Positions 8,757 to 17,627 of a DNA stretch of 64,000 bases are shown here, piece by piece. The stretch spans positions 372,001 through 436,000 of the forward strand of contig NZ_JASIRT010000001.1 in the NCBI RefSeq assembly GCF_030063475.1. Direction: 5' to 3'. Each line of letters begins with the position of its first letter. The stretch's first letter is position 1. The notes beneath the pieces were generated by a model. That model had not been told where the DNA came from, searched no databases, and saw only the letters and a program-made list of their open reading frames with translations. This DNA comes from Roseomonas sp. E05 (GTDB lineage: Bacteria > Pseudomonadota > Alphaproteobacteria > Acetobacterales > Acetobacteraceae). The translations under genes were made by a program, and so were the position numbers.

Positions 8757-8895
8757 GGCGGAAGAATGAAACGCGGCATCCCGCGCCTCAACCCTGCCGC
8801 TCCTGCAATCGCAAGCCACGGATAAACAGAACAGGAGCAGTATCGGCGAAGTACAAACAACGTTGCGGGCGGTCAGGAGGGCTGGCCCGGCGGCG

Positions 8896-9345
8896 TCAGG
8901 CCTTCCGCTCCCAGCCACGCGGGCCCTGCTGCCAATAGGTCAGGCTGTGCCCCGCCGCCTTGGCCGCCGACCAGCGCCGCCGCGCGGCGGCGACGGCCGC
9001 CTCGTCCTGCCCGTCGAACAGGTCGAGCACGCGGTCGAACGCGCCGAGGCGGGCGCTGTCGGCGCCGTCCACCAGGAAGAGAAAGCGGGCACCGTTCGGC
9101 GCCTCATCCTCGGTGGTGAGCCAGATCGGCTGCAACTCGGGGTGGCCGATGCCCTGCGCCGAACCGTGCGGCAGCCAGTCCGGGTCGGCGGAGAGCCAGA
9201 GGGAGGCGTCCAGGCTGGCCAGCCGCGCCGGATCACCCACCCGCACCACGGCCCGCCCGCCCTGCCCCAGCACGCGGCCGAGCAGCTTGGGCAGCGCCTG
9301 CTCCATCGGCGTGCGGGTCAGGTGGTAGAAGCCGATCTCGCTCAA
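8896..9345 (-). CDS. holC: DNA polymerase III subunit chi (HolC)
   Basis: Chi subunit of the clamp-loader complex, which links polymerase III to SSB. The protein is 149 residues with the family opening SEIGFYHLTRTPMEQALPKL and a central HPELQPIWLT. The likely start is TTG at 9345, preceded at good spacing by GGAGG. This TTG overlaps the TGA stop of the upstream VOC gene (TTGA), so translation is probably coupled. In many proteobacteria holC directly follows pepA; here a VOC gene and a second aminopeptidase gene lie between pepA and holC on the same strand. Confidence 0.88.
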   Translation of the reverse strand: MSEIGFYHLTRTPMEQALPKLLGRVLGQGGRAVVRVGDPARLASLDASLWLSADPDWLPHGSAQGIGHPELQPIWLTTEDEAPNGARFLFLVDGADSARLGAFDRVLDLFDGQDEAAVAAARRRWSAAKAAGHSLTYWQQGPRGWERKA

Positions 9346-9809
9346 GATGCCTCCGGCCATGGCCGCGTCCCCAGGCTCTCGGTGAAGCGCAGCAGGTAGC
9401 CGTCCGGGTCCTGCACCAGGAATTGCCGCTGCCCCACCTCCACCGCACCCGCGCGGTACCATTCTTCCTCCACCGGCTGGAACAGCGGCCAGCTCTCGCT
9501 TTCCAGCGCCGCCAGGATCGGCGCCAGCCCGCACGTACCGATCTGGAAGTTGATGCCGCGGCCGAAGGGAGGCTCCAGCGGCGCGACTGCCCAGGCGCCG
9601 TTGTAGCGGCAGAGCATGAGCTGCACGGTCAGCGCGCCCGGCCCCTCGCGCTCCAGATAGGCGAAGCCCTCCGCCGGCCTTTGATAGGCGATGCGGAAGC
9701 CCAGCACCCGCGTCCAGAAGTCCAGGCTGCGGGCGAGGTCGGTGACGTCCAGCTCCGGCACCAGGGGCGCGAAGCCGCTGGCGGGAGGCGCCTCGGCGGG
9801 GGTCGTCAT
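9342..9809 (-). CDS. VOC (glyoxalase/bleomycin-resistance fold) protein
   Basis: Vicinal-oxygen-chelate fold protein of 155 residues. It opens VPELDVTDLARSLDFWTRVL and ends with the typical QRQFLVQDPDGYLLRFTE. It could be a metal-dependent lyase or dioxygenase, or a drug-binding protein of the bleomycin-resistance type; nothing in the sequence decides. Its start overlaps the stop of the upstream aminopeptidase gene by 4 bases, and its stop overlaps the holC start. All three are therefore in one translationally coupled run. Confidence 0.8.
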   Translation of the reverse strand: MTTPAEAPPASGFAPLVPELDVTDLARSLDFWTRVLGFRIAYQRPAEGFAYLEREGPGALTVQLMLCRYNGAWAVAPLEPPFGRGINFQIGTCGLAPILAALESESWPLFQPVEEEWYRAGAVEVGQRQFLVQDPDGYLLRFTESLGTRPWPEAS

Positions 9810-11155
9810 CGGCGATGCGGGTCCTCGAAGCGGCCGGCCACCAGCGCGTCCAGCAGCCGCACGCCGAAGCCGCCCGGAATGGGCGCGGCGCCGGGCGGCC
9901 GGTCCGCAGGCTCGTCCACCATGCCGGCGATGTCCAGATGCGCCCAGGCCGGCGGGCTCTCGCCCAGGAACTCGCGCAGGAAGGCGGCGGCATGGCAGGC
10001 ATCCGGCTGGTAGCGCCCGCTCGCGCATTGCCGCAGGTCGGCGATGCCGCTCTCCAGGTCGCGCCGGTGCGCCTCGCCGATCGGCAGCGGCCAGAGGCAC
10101 TCGCCCACCGCCTCCCCCGCCGCGCAGAGCGCCGCCGCCAGCGGGGCGTCATTGCCGAACAGCCCGGCGCGGTGGTGGCCGAGCGCCGTGATCACCGCCC
10201 CGGTCAGCGTGGCGAGGTCCACCACCGCCTCGGGGCGGAAGGCGCGCACCGCATAGGTCAGGGCATCGGCCAGCGCGAGGCGGCCCTCGGCATCGGTGTC
10301 CACCACCTCGACCGTCTGGCCGGACAGGGTGGTGATGACGTCGCCCGGCCGGTAGGCGGCGGCGCCGATCGCGTTCTCCGCCAGCGGCAGCACGGCGGCC
10401 ACCGGCGCGGGGCTGTCGCGCAGCGCCAGCGCCAGCATCGCCCCGGCGCAGGCGGCGGCGCCGGCCATGTCGGCGCGCATCGCCTCCATTCCCGCGGCCG
10501 GCTTGAGGCAGAGGCCGCCGGTGTCGAAGGTGATGCCCTTGCCCACCAGCACCAGAGGGGGCGCCGGAATGCGGCCGGGCCAGCGCAGCACCACCAGGCG
10601 CGGCGGGTTGGCCGAGCCCTCCCCCACCGCCAGCAGCGCGCCGAAGCCCGCCGCCCGGAGCCGCTTCCGCCCGAGCACATGCACCGCGATGCCGTGCCTC
10701 TCCAGCCGGCGCAGCCGCCTGGCGAAGAGCTTCGGGGTCAGCGCATTGCCGGGGGCGAGGGTCAGCCTGCGCGCCAGCGCCACACCCTTCAGCACCGCGC
10801 GCGCATTCCGCCACAGCGGCGCCACCGCCGCCGTGTCCGCGTGCCACAGGTCCAGCCGGAAGCCGCACGGGGCATGCAGCGCCACCCCGCTGGCCATCGC
10901 CACCGCCTCCTCGGGCCGCAAGGCGCGGGCGTCCAGCACGGCGCGGCGGGTGCCCTCGGGCAGCACCGCCACGGCGGCGGCCCCGGCTTCCTCCCAGTCC
11001 GGCCCGGGCGCCACCGCCACGCCTTCCCGCCAGCGTGCGGTGCCGGTGGTGAAGGGCATGTCCGGCAGCGGCGCCGGATGGCCGGCGCGCCAGGGCAGCA
11101 GCCGTGGGCGCAGCGCGGCCCTGGCGCCGAGATGGGCCCGCAGGCGCAGGCGCAT
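9806..11155 (-). CDS. Second M17 leucyl aminopeptidase-family protein
   Basis: Cytosolic two-metal aminopeptidase of the M17 family, 449 residues and shorter than the neighbouring 500-residue PepA through a reduced N-terminal domain. Catalytic residues are intact: VGKGITFDTGG (Lys, Asp), LCLKP (catalytic Lys), RADMAGAA (Asp) and DTDAEGRL (Asp, Glu, Arg). It starts at ATG 11155; a GTG one codon upstream is equally possible. It is separated from pepA by 79 bases that hold a two-hairpin repeat. It is probably a paralogue of pepA with altered specificity. Confidence 0.88.
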   Translation of the reverse strand: MRLRLRAHLGARAALRPRLLPWRAGHPAPLPDMPFTTGTARWREGVAVAPGPDWEEAGAAAVAVLPEGTRRAVLDARALRPEEAVAMASGVALHAPCGFRLDLWHADTAAVAPLWRNARAVLKGVALARRLTLAPGNALTPKLFARRLRRLERHGIAVHVLGRKRLRAAGFGALLAVGEGSANPPRLVVLRWPGRIPAPPLVLVGKGITFDTGGLCLKPAAGMEAMRADMAGAAACAGAMLALALRDSPAPVAAVLPLAENAIGAAAYRPGDVITTLSGQTVEVVDTDAEGRLALADALTYAVRAFRPEAVVDLATLTGAVITALGHHRAGLFGNDAPLAAALCAAGEAVGECLWPLPIGEAHRRDLESGIADLRQCASGRYQPDACHAAAFLREFLGESPPAWAHLDIAGMVDEPADRPPGAAPIPGGFGVRLLDALVAGRFEDPHRR

Positions 11156-11162
11156 CACTCAG

Positions 11163-11228
11163 ACCCTGGCCAGGGGGGCGCCGCCCCCCTGGACCCCCTG
11201 CCGGGGTGACAGTGTCACCCCGGACCCC
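11163..11228. repeat. Two-hairpin repeat family 2, copy 1
   Basis: It contains two near-perfect palindromes, CCAGGGGGGC-GCC-GCCCCCCTGG (about 11169-11191) and GGGGTGACAGTGTCACCCC (about 11202-11220). The whole unit recurs in reverse orientation at 52071-52143. In both places it lies just 3' of a gene, here pepA on the minus strand. Confidence 0.75.
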
Positions 11229-11237
11229 GCCATTCCA

Positions 11238-12740
11238 TCAGCCCTCGTAGTGCCCGGCCACCAGCCGGTCGAGCAGCCGCACGCCGAAGGCGGTGGCGCC
11301 CTTCGGCACGGTGGCGCTGTCCTTGGTCGCCCAGGCGGTGCCGGCGATGTCGAGATGCGCCCAGGGCATCGGCCCCTCGCGCGTGTCGATGAAGCGCTGG
11401 ATGAACTGCGCCGCCGTCACCGAGCCGCCGGGACGGCCGCCCACGTTCTTCATGTCGGCGATGTCGGACTTCAGCGCCTTGTCATAGGCCTCGCCCAGCG
11501 GCATCCGCCACAGCGCCTCGCCCACCGCCGTGCCGGCGGCGGTCAGCTTCTGCGCGAGGTCGTCGTCATTGCTGAACAGGCCGGCATGCTCGTGGCCGAG
11601 GGCCACGATGATCGCGCCGGTCAGCGTCGCGAGGTCCACCATGAAGCGCGGCTTGAAGCGCTCCCGCGCGTACCAGAGCACGTCGGCCAGGACGAGGCGG
11701 CCCTCGGCGTCGGTGTTGATCACCTCCACGGTCTGGCCGGAGAGCGACTTCACCACGTCGCCCGGCCGCTGCGCGGTGCCGGAGGGCATGTTCTCCACCA
11801 GCCCGACCAGCCCGACCGCGTCCACCTTCGCGCGGCGCCCGGCCAGCGCCGCCATGGCGCCGATCACCGCGCCGGCCCCGGCCATGTCGAACTTCATGTC
11901 CTCCATGCCACCCGCCGGCTTGATCGAGATGCCGCCGGTGTCGAAGGTCACGCCCTTGCCGATGAAGGCGACCGGCCCGGCCCTGCCCTCGCCCTTGCCG
12001 CCGTTCTTCCCCCCCTGGCTGGCGCCCTTCCACTGCATCACCACCACGCGCGGCTCGCGCGCACTGCCCTGCGCCACGCCGAGCAGCGCGCCGAAGCCCA
12101 GCTCCTTCAGCGCCTTCGGGCCGAGGATCTCGACCTCGACGCCGAGCTTCTCCAGCTTGCGGCAGCGCTCCGCCATCTCCTCGGGGAACAGCACGTTGGG
12201 CGGCTCGCTGACCAGGTCGCGCGCCAGGAACACGCCGTCCGCCACCGCGGAGAGCGGCGCATGGGCGGCGCGGGCGGCCTCCGGCTCGGCGCTGGCGATG
12301 GCCAGGCGCACCAGCTTCGGCTTGTCCTCCGCGCCCTCCTTGGTGCGGTACTTGTCGAAGCGGTAGCTGCGCAGCCGGGCGCCGAAGGCCAGCGCCGCGG
12401 CGAGCGCCGCGTTCAGCCCCTCGGCGGCGACCACCGCTTCCGGCTCGGCGGAAACCAGCGGCCAGGTGGCACCCCCCGCCGCCTCGGCGCTGCGCTCATC
12501 CGGCGTGGCGCCGAGGCCGACCGCGACGACACGTGAAAGATGCCCCCCCGGGGCCCAGAGCGTGCAGGTCTGCCCCTTCTTGCCCTTGAACCCGGCCGCC
12601 TCAAGGCCGCGCGCGATGGCGCCGCCGGTTGCCTCGTCCGCCTCCCTGGCGAGGCCGGAGAGCGTGAAGCCCTCCGCCAGGGGCAGCACCATCGCGCCGG
12701 CGCGGGGCAGGGTCGGCTTGACGAAAAGAATATCGGGCAT
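11238..12740 (-). CDS. pepA: Leucyl aminopeptidase PepA
   Basis: M17 cytosol aminopeptidase of 500 residues, the full family length; releases N-terminal residues during peptide turnover. The N-terminal macro-like domain (1-170) is followed by the catalytic domain with VGKGVTFDTGGISIKP (Lys, Asp, Lys), KFDMAGAGA (Asp) and NTDAEGRL (Asp, Glu, Arg). A small Gly/Lys-rich insertion (about residues 235-250) is unusual but lies on a loop. It heads the run pepA - second M17 gene - VOC - holC. Confidence 0.95.
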   Translation of the reverse strand: MPDILFVKPTLPRAGAMVLPLAEGFTLSGLAREADEATGGAIARGLEAAGFKGKKGQTCTLWAPGGHLSRVVAVGLGATPDERSAEAAGGATWPLVSAEPEAVVAAEGLNAALAAALAFGARLRSYRFDKYRTKEGAEDKPKLVRLAIASAEPEAARAAHAPLSAVADGVFLARDLVSEPPNVLFPEEMAERCRKLEKLGVEVEILGPKALKELGFGALLGVAQGSAREPRVVVMQWKGASQGGKNGGKGEGRAGPVAFIGKGVTFDTGGISIKPAGGMEDMKFDMAGAGAVIGAMAALAGRRAKVDAVGLVGLVENMPSGTAQRPGDVVKSLSGQTVEVINTDAEGRLVLADVLWYARERFKPRFMVDLATLTGAIIVALGHEHAGLFSNDDDLAQKLTAAGTAVGEALWRMPLGEAYDKALKSDIADMKNVGGRPGGSVTAAQFIQRFIDTREGPMPWAHLDIAGTAWATKDSATVPKGATAFGVRLLDRLVAGHYEG

Positions 12741-12914
12741 GTGGGGTTCCGTGCGCGGTTCCGGCGTTCAGGATCGTTAAAGGTGAAAACGATAGCACCC
12801 TGTCGCACGGGCGCCAGGGGCACGGCCTGCCAGCGCACGGAGGCGTGCGGGCATCCGATGGCAGCGATGGAAGAAGGCGTTCGTGCTTCGCGAGGCTGAC
12901 CGGGCGAGAGACCG

Positions 12915-12973
12915 GAACCAAGCTGGCAAAAAGAAGATGGGGGTTCGGGGGAATTCCTTCCCCCGACCTTTTC
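12915..12973. repeat. Dispersed inverted-arm element, copy 3 (half copy)
   Basis: Only the centre and one arm are present: GCTGGCAAAAAGAAGATGGG, then a G5-AATTCCTT-C5 palindrome and GACCTTTTC. It ends 4 bases before the rsmA stop codon on the minus strand. The rest of the 237-base gap between rsmA and pepA holds no recognisable gene. Confidence 0.8.
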
Positions 12974-12977
12974 GGCT

Positions 12978-13805
12978 TCAGCCGCGCGCCAGGACGATGC
13001 GCGCCATCCGGTCGAACTCCGCGACGCTCAGCGTCTCGGCCCGCCGCGTGCCTTCGATGCCGGCCTCCTCCAGCAGTGCCTCGGCGTCGCCGAGCGACTT
13101 CAGGCTGGAGCGCAGCATCTTGCGCCGTTGCCCGAAGGCGGCGGCGGTGACGCGCTCCAGCGCCGCGAGAAGCGCGGGCTCCGGCGCCTCCGGGTGCGGC
13201 ACGAGGTGGACGATGGCGGACCACACCTTGGGCGGCGGGCTGAAGGCGCCGGGCGGCAGGCGCAGCGCCATGCGGCAGGCGCAGCGCCACTGCGAGAGCA
13301 CGGCGAGGCGGCCGTAATGCTCCGTATCGGGGGCGGCGACGATGCGCTCGGCCACCTCCTGCTGGAACATCAGCGTCAGGCTCTCGAACAGCGCGGCCTC
13401 GCGCAGCCAGCCGATCAGCAGCGGCGTGCCCACGTTGTAGGGCAGGTTCGCCACCACCTTGCGCGGCGCGGGCAGCAGGCTTTCGGTCTCGGCCCTCAGC
13501 GCGTCGCCCTCGACGATGCGCAGCCGGCCCGGATAGGCGGCGGCCAGTTCCTCCAGCACGGCGATGGCGCGGCGGTCCAGTTCCACCGCCACCACCTCGG
13601 CGGCGGGGCTGTCGAGCAGGGCGCGGGTCAGGCCGCCCGGGCCGGGGCCGACCTCCAGCACGTGCCGCCCTTCCAGCGGCGCGGCGAGGGCCGCGATGCG
13701 GGCGCAGAGCGTGGCATCGAGCAGGAAGTGCTGGCCGAGGGCCTTGCGCGCGGCCAGGCCATGCTTCGCGATGGTCTCCGCGAGCGAGGGAAGCGGCGGG
13801 GAAAT
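12978..13805 (-). CDS. rsmA: 16S rRNA dimethyladenosine transferase RsmA (KsgA), non-canonical start
   Basis: SAM-dependent enzyme that dimethylates two adjacent adenines near the 3' end of 16S rRNA in late 30S assembly. Visible are the N-terminal [13 protein letters not shown] motif I ([11 protein letters not shown]), acidic motifs and the catalytic [11 protein letters not shown]. No ATG, GTG or TTG exists in frame between the preceding in-frame stop and the essential N-terminal motif; the first GTG would remove KALGQHFL. An ATT at 13805, 11 bases after a GGAG, gives 275 residues, the usual family length, and begins 7 bases after the surA stop. I therefore place the start there. A sequencing error is an alternative. 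Confidence 0.85.
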   Translation of the reverse strand: MSPPLPSLAETIAKHGLAARKALGQHFLLDATLCARIAALAAPLEGRHVLEVGPGPGGLTRALLDSPAAEVVAVELDRRAIAVLEELAAAYPGRLRIVEGDALRAETESLLPAPRKVVANLPYNVGTPLLIGWLREAALFESLTLMFQQEVAERIVAAPDTEHYGRLAVLSQWRCACRMALRLPPGAFSPPPKVWSAIVHLVPHPEAPEPALLAALERVTAAAFGQRRKMLRSSLKSLGDAEALLEEAGIEGTRRAETLSVAEFDRMARIVLARG

Positions 13806-13812
13806 GGCCGGC

Positions 13813-15153
13813 TCAGCTCCGCATGTCGATCTGCGCGCGCCGGCGCAGGTCGCGCTGCAGCTGGCGGGAGGTCAGTTCGACACGGTCGCGCAGGATCTGG
13901 ACACGCGCCTGCTCCGGCGTCAGCTCGGCCAGGTTGCGCGTCTCCTTCGAGCAGACGGCGATCACCAGCACGCCCTCGGGCGTGATCAGCGGCTGGCTGG
14001 CGCGCCCGACCGGCAGCCCGGCGACGATGTTGCGCAGCGGCGCCGGCTGCACCGTCTCCAGCCGCAGCGGCCCGCCCGGATCGGCCGGGCGGTCGGAGCC
14101 GCGGGCGGCGGCCTCGACGGTGGAGCAGGACTTGCCCTCCATCGCGCGGGCGCGCTCGACCGCCTGCACCTGCTGCGCCGTCGGCGCCTGCGGGTCCAGC
14201 GGGCTGGTGAAGGGGAAGAAGGCCTGGCGCAGCGTGACCATGGTGGCCAGATCCCGCCCCGTCTCGCGCTTCTGGCGCAGCGCGATGATCTGGAAGCCGC
14301 CGGGCACCCGGATCGGGTTGGCGATGGCGCCTGTGGGCATCCGCTTCAGCACGTCGGCCACGGCGGGGTCGAACTCGTCCGGGCGGGACCAGCCCATATC
14401 GCCGCCCTGCAGGGCGCTCTGGCTCTGGCTGAACTGCGTGGCGGCGGCGGGGAATGGCACGCCGGCGCGGAGCTGGCCGGTGACGTCCTCCACGAAGCGC
14501 TGCACCTCCGCCTCGGCGGTCGGATCGTCCACCGGGATGAAGATCTCGGAGACCAGGTATTCCGGCTCGCCGATGCGGGCCTTGCGGGCGGCGAGATACT
14601 CCTCCACCCGCGCCGGCTCGATCTGCGCCTGCGCCCCGAGCTGCTGCCGCACCAGGCGCGACCAGCCGATCTGCGTGCGGATCTGGTCGTAGAGCGCGCG
14701 CGGCTCGACGCCGGCGGCGCGGAGCTGCGCCGCCAGGCCACCGGACGGCATGCCGTTGCGCTGCTCGATCTCGGCCACGGCGGCGGCAATGTCGGCATCC
14801 GAAACGGGGATGCGCCGCCGCTGCACCTCCTGCATGCGCAGCCGCTCGTCCACCAGCAGGCGCGTCACCTGCGGGCGCAGCCGCTGGACGACCTCGGGCA
14901 CGGCGCGCATGCCGGCATTCAGCGCGAAGAGGCGGGCGCGCTCCGTCACCTCATTGGCGGTGACGATGTCGCCATTGACCACGGCGACGATGTGGTTGCT
15001 GTCGTCCACGCCCGCCGGCCGCCCCTGCGCCTGGGCGGGCGCGGCCATGGCCGCCGGCAGGGCGAGCGGCAGGGTCAGTGGCAGCGCGAGGGCCAGGGCA
15101 TGGGCCAGCCGGACCGGACGCGGGGCGCGGGAGAAGGCGGGGGCGAGTCGCAT
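13813..15153 (-). CDS. surA: Periplasmic chaperone/peptidyl-prolyl isomerase SurA
   Basis: Periplasmic chaperone for outer-membrane proteins, 446 residues. A long Sec signal peptide ([20 protein letters not shown], cleaved after AQA) precedes the SurA N-terminal domain ([19 protein letters not shown]). A parvulin-type domain with LQGGDMGW follows, then a second, poorly conserved parvulin-like segment and a C-terminal helix. The frame is open further upstream, but ATG 15153 is the only start that puts the signal peptide at the N terminus. It stands between lptD and rsmA; pdxA, usually found between surA and rsmA, is absent. Confidence 0.92.
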   Translation of the reverse strand: MRLAPAFSRAPRPVRLAHALALALPLTLPLALPAAMAAPAQAQGRPAGVDDSNHIVAVVNGDIVTANEVTERARLFALNAGMRAVPEVVQRLRPQVTRLLVDERLRMQEVQRRRIPVSDADIAAAVAEIEQRNGMPSGGLAAQLRAAGVEPRALYDQIRTQIGWSRLVRQQLGAQAQIEPARVEEYLAARKARIGEPEYLVSEIFIPVDDPTAEAEVQRFVEDVTGQLRAGVPFPAAATQFSQSQSALQGGDMGWSRPDEFDPAVADVLKRMPTGAIANPIRVPGGFQIIALRQKRETGRDLATMVTLRQAFFPFTSPLDPQAPTAQQVQAVERARAMEGKSCSTVEAAARGSDRPADPGGPLRLETVQPAPLRNIVAGLPVGRASQPLITPEGVLVIAVCSKETRNLAELTPEQARVQILRDRVELTSRQLQRDLRRRAQIDMRS

Positions 15154-15221
15154 GGCGGGTTTCCTAGGCCGTGCGGCGCGGCGCCGCCAGCCCCAATTGC
15201 ACGAGGTGGAGCGGCCCCTCG

Positions 15222-17567
15222 TCAGATGGCCCGGAAGCCGAAATCGCCCACCGTCTTGAACGAGAGCCGGAACAGCAGGACCGTGTCCGAGGTGTAGTAG
15301 GACGAGGTGCTGGTCGGATCGGCATAGGTGCGGGCGAAGCGGGTGTCGAAGATCAGGCACTCATCCTCATAGGTGAGGCTGACGCCGGCGGCGACGGCGC
15401 GGTTCAGCTCCAGGTCGTAGCGGCCGAAGGCGCCGGCCCGCCAGTAGCGGGTGACCTGGCCGCTGACGCTGCCGCTCACCTCGCGCCGCTCCTGCTGCGT
15501 GGTCAGCGCGGCGGAGGGCACGGTGTAGAGGTAGCTGGCGCTGACGCTGGCCCGGCCGAAGCTGACCCGCCCCTGGGTCTCGACCAGCCGGGGGGTCAGC
15601 CCGTCCTTGTCGAGCCGGGTGCGCGCCGTCAGGTCGAGCCAGGGCACCGGCGAGAGCCGCACGCGGCCGACCCAGTCGGAGGCCTTGTCCTCCAGGCCGG
15701 AGCCCTCCTCGAAGACCTCCTCGCGGCTGGCCCGGTAGGAGCGGCCGACCAGCCCTTCGAGCTGGCCGCCATTGGGGAAGAACCAGGCGCCGCGCAGCGC
15801 CGCGTCCACCCGCGTGCCGCCTTCCTGCCGGTCGCGCCCGGGGAAGCGGTTCAGCTCGAACAGGTTGGCGTCGGTGAACTCGAACTCCAGGCTGTCCTCA
15901 TTCGGGATCAGCGTCTGCCGGCCCATCGAGGGACCGGTGACGACCTGCACGCGCGGCTCGATCAGCTGGCTGCCGTATTCGCCGGCGCTGCGCAGCATGG
16001 GCAGGCGCCAGTCCAGGCCCAGCCGGACATTGCCGCGCGCATCCTCCACCGAGCCCTGGCTGGCGTAGTTGGGCGCGAGGTCGAGGTCGTCGGCCCAGTA
16101 GCCCATGCCGTCGGCCTGCATGCGGACCGTCCAGATCTCGCCCCAGCGGTCCACGTGCGGCAGTTCGTAGCGCAGGCGGGAGGCCAGGCGGCGGGTGTCC
16201 GTGCCCTCGCTGCGGGAGAGGGCGAAGGCGCTGGCGTCCATGGTGAAGTAGCCGCCGAGGCGGTCGCGCCCCCACCAGTAGTCGGAGTACAGGTTGGGCA
16301 GCACCAGCGGGATCTGCCCGGTGTCGTCCACCTCGGAGAGGCCCTGGTAGCCGCGCGCGTCGATGCGGGCATAGCCCTCCGCGCCCCAGAAGCCTTCCGC
16401 GTAGATGTCGGAGGACAGGGTGCGCTGGGAGGGATAGCGCCAGGCGCGCAGATAGGCCTCGCTGCTGGCGCGGTTGAAGTTGAAGCCGGTGCGCCAGTGC
16501 TCGTCGAGCGCGAACTGGCCCCGGCTGAAGATGTGCGCGCCCCAGCCCTCCTCGTCCTTGGCCCCGTCGCGCTGGCCGAAGGAGCCGGTGGCCGAGATCT
16601 CGCCGGCGTTGAAGCGGCGGCGATAGGCCCAGCCCAGCCCCGGATCCTGCTTGGTGGAGAGGGTGGGCGAGAGGATCAGGTCCTGGCTCGGGTCGATCGC
16701 CCAGTAATAGGGCGTCTGCACGAAGCCGCCGAGGAAGCTCGAGGTGCCGAGCGTCGGCGTCAGGAAGCCGGAGGCGCGCGGCGCCGAGGGGTCGGGATGC
16801 GAGAGATAGGGCGTGTAGAGCACCGGCACGCCGCCCAGCAGCAGCGAGGCGTCGCGGTAGCGCAGCCGCTTCTCCTCCTGGTCGTGCGTGGCGTAGCGGG
16901 CGCGCAGCTCCCAGAGCGGCGGCGCGGTCGGGTCCTCGGCGCAGAGGTCGCAGGAGGAGTAGAGCACCCGCGAGAGGTCGAGGAGGGAGCCGCCGGTGCG
17001 CCGGGCGCCATTGGCCACCAGGCGCCCGTTCTGCGCCAGCCGGGCGGAGAGCCCGTCCAGCACGCCGTCGCGCAGGTCGCCGGTCAGCTCGGCGCGGTCG
17101 GCGAACAGCACCTGCCCGTCCGGCTGCAGGAGCTGGACATGCCCCTCGGCGGTGGCGATGCCGGTGTTGCGGTCGAAGGTGAAGCGGTCGGCGCGCAGGA
17201 TGCGTTCGTTCTGCCAGGCCTCCACCGCGCCGCTGGCGGTGACCAGGTTGCGCTCGCGGTCGTACTCCACCGATTCGGCGGTGAAGGTGACGGGGGCGTT
17301 GTTGCCGTCCTGCTGCGGCGCGGCGGCGCCGGGCGCGGGCGGAGTCGCGGCGGGCTGGACCGGCGGGGTGGCGGGAGGCGTCGCGGCGATGGGCTGCGCC
17401 GAGGCGCCCCCGGCGGGCTGCGTCACGCCCCGGCTGGCCGGCGCCACCACCGAAAGCAGCGCGACGCTGCCCAGCAGCGCGGTGCGCCAGCCGCATGGCC
17501 GCGGCCACCGCCCGGCCTTCCTGTTCCCAGCCGGGCTTGCTCCGGCGTCGCGCATGGCTCGGTCCAT
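15222..17567 (-). CDS. lptD: LPS-assembly outer-membrane protein LptD
   Basis: Outer-membrane beta-barrel that inserts lipopolysaccharide into the outer leaflet with LptE. The protein is 781 residues: signal peptide (residues 20-45), a Pro/Ala-rich linker (50-90), the OstA/LptA-like jellyroll (VTFTAESVEYDRERNLVTAS onward), the alphaproteobacterial CDLCAEDP segment, and a large C-terminal barrel ending in aromatic-rich strands (LLFRLSFKTVGDFGFRAI). A start four codons downstream (17555) is possible. It lies in the lptF-lptG-lptD-surA-rsmA run on the minus strand. Confidence 0.94.
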   Translation of the reverse strand: MDRAMRDAGASPAGNRKAGRWPRPCGWRTALLGSVALLSVVAPASRGVTQPAGGASAQPIAATPPATPPVQPAATPPAPGAAAPQQDGNNAPVTFTAESVEYDRERNLVTASGAVEAWQNERILRADRFTFDRNTGIATAEGHVQLLQPDGQVLFADRAELTGDLRDGVLDGLSARLAQNGRLVANGARRTGGSLLDLSRVLYSSCDLCAEDPTAPPLWELRARYATHDQEEKRLRYRDASLLLGGVPVLYTPYLSHPDPSAPRASGFLTPTLGTSSFLGGFVQTPYYWAIDPSQDLILSPTLSTKQDPGLGWAYRRRFNAGEISATGSFGQRDGAKDEEGWGAHIFSRGQFALDEHWRTGFNFNRASSEAYLRAWRYPSQRTLSSDIYAEGFWGAEGYARIDARGYQGLSEVDDTGQIPLVLPNLYSDYWWGRDRLGGYFTMDASAFALSRSEGTDTRRLASRLRYELPHVDRWGEIWTVRMQADGMGYWADDLDLAPNYASQGSVEDARGNVRLGLDWRLPMLRSAGEYGSQLIEPRVQVVTGPSMGRQTLIPNEDSLEFEFTDANLFELNRFPGRDRQEGGTRVDAALRGAWFFPNGGQLEGLVGRSYRASREEVFEEGSGLEDKASDWVGRVRLSPVPWLDLTARTRLDKDGLTPRLVETQGRVSFGRASVSASYLYTVPSAALTTQQERREVSGSVSGQVTRYWRAGAFGRYDLELNRAVAAGVSLTYEDECLIFDTRFARTYADPTSTSSYYTSDTVLLFRLSFKTVGDFGFRAI

Positions 17568-17627
17568 GCCGCCTGCATAGCCGCTTCCCCGGACGGCGGC
17601 GAGAGGGCTTGGCCAGGGCGGCGCGTG

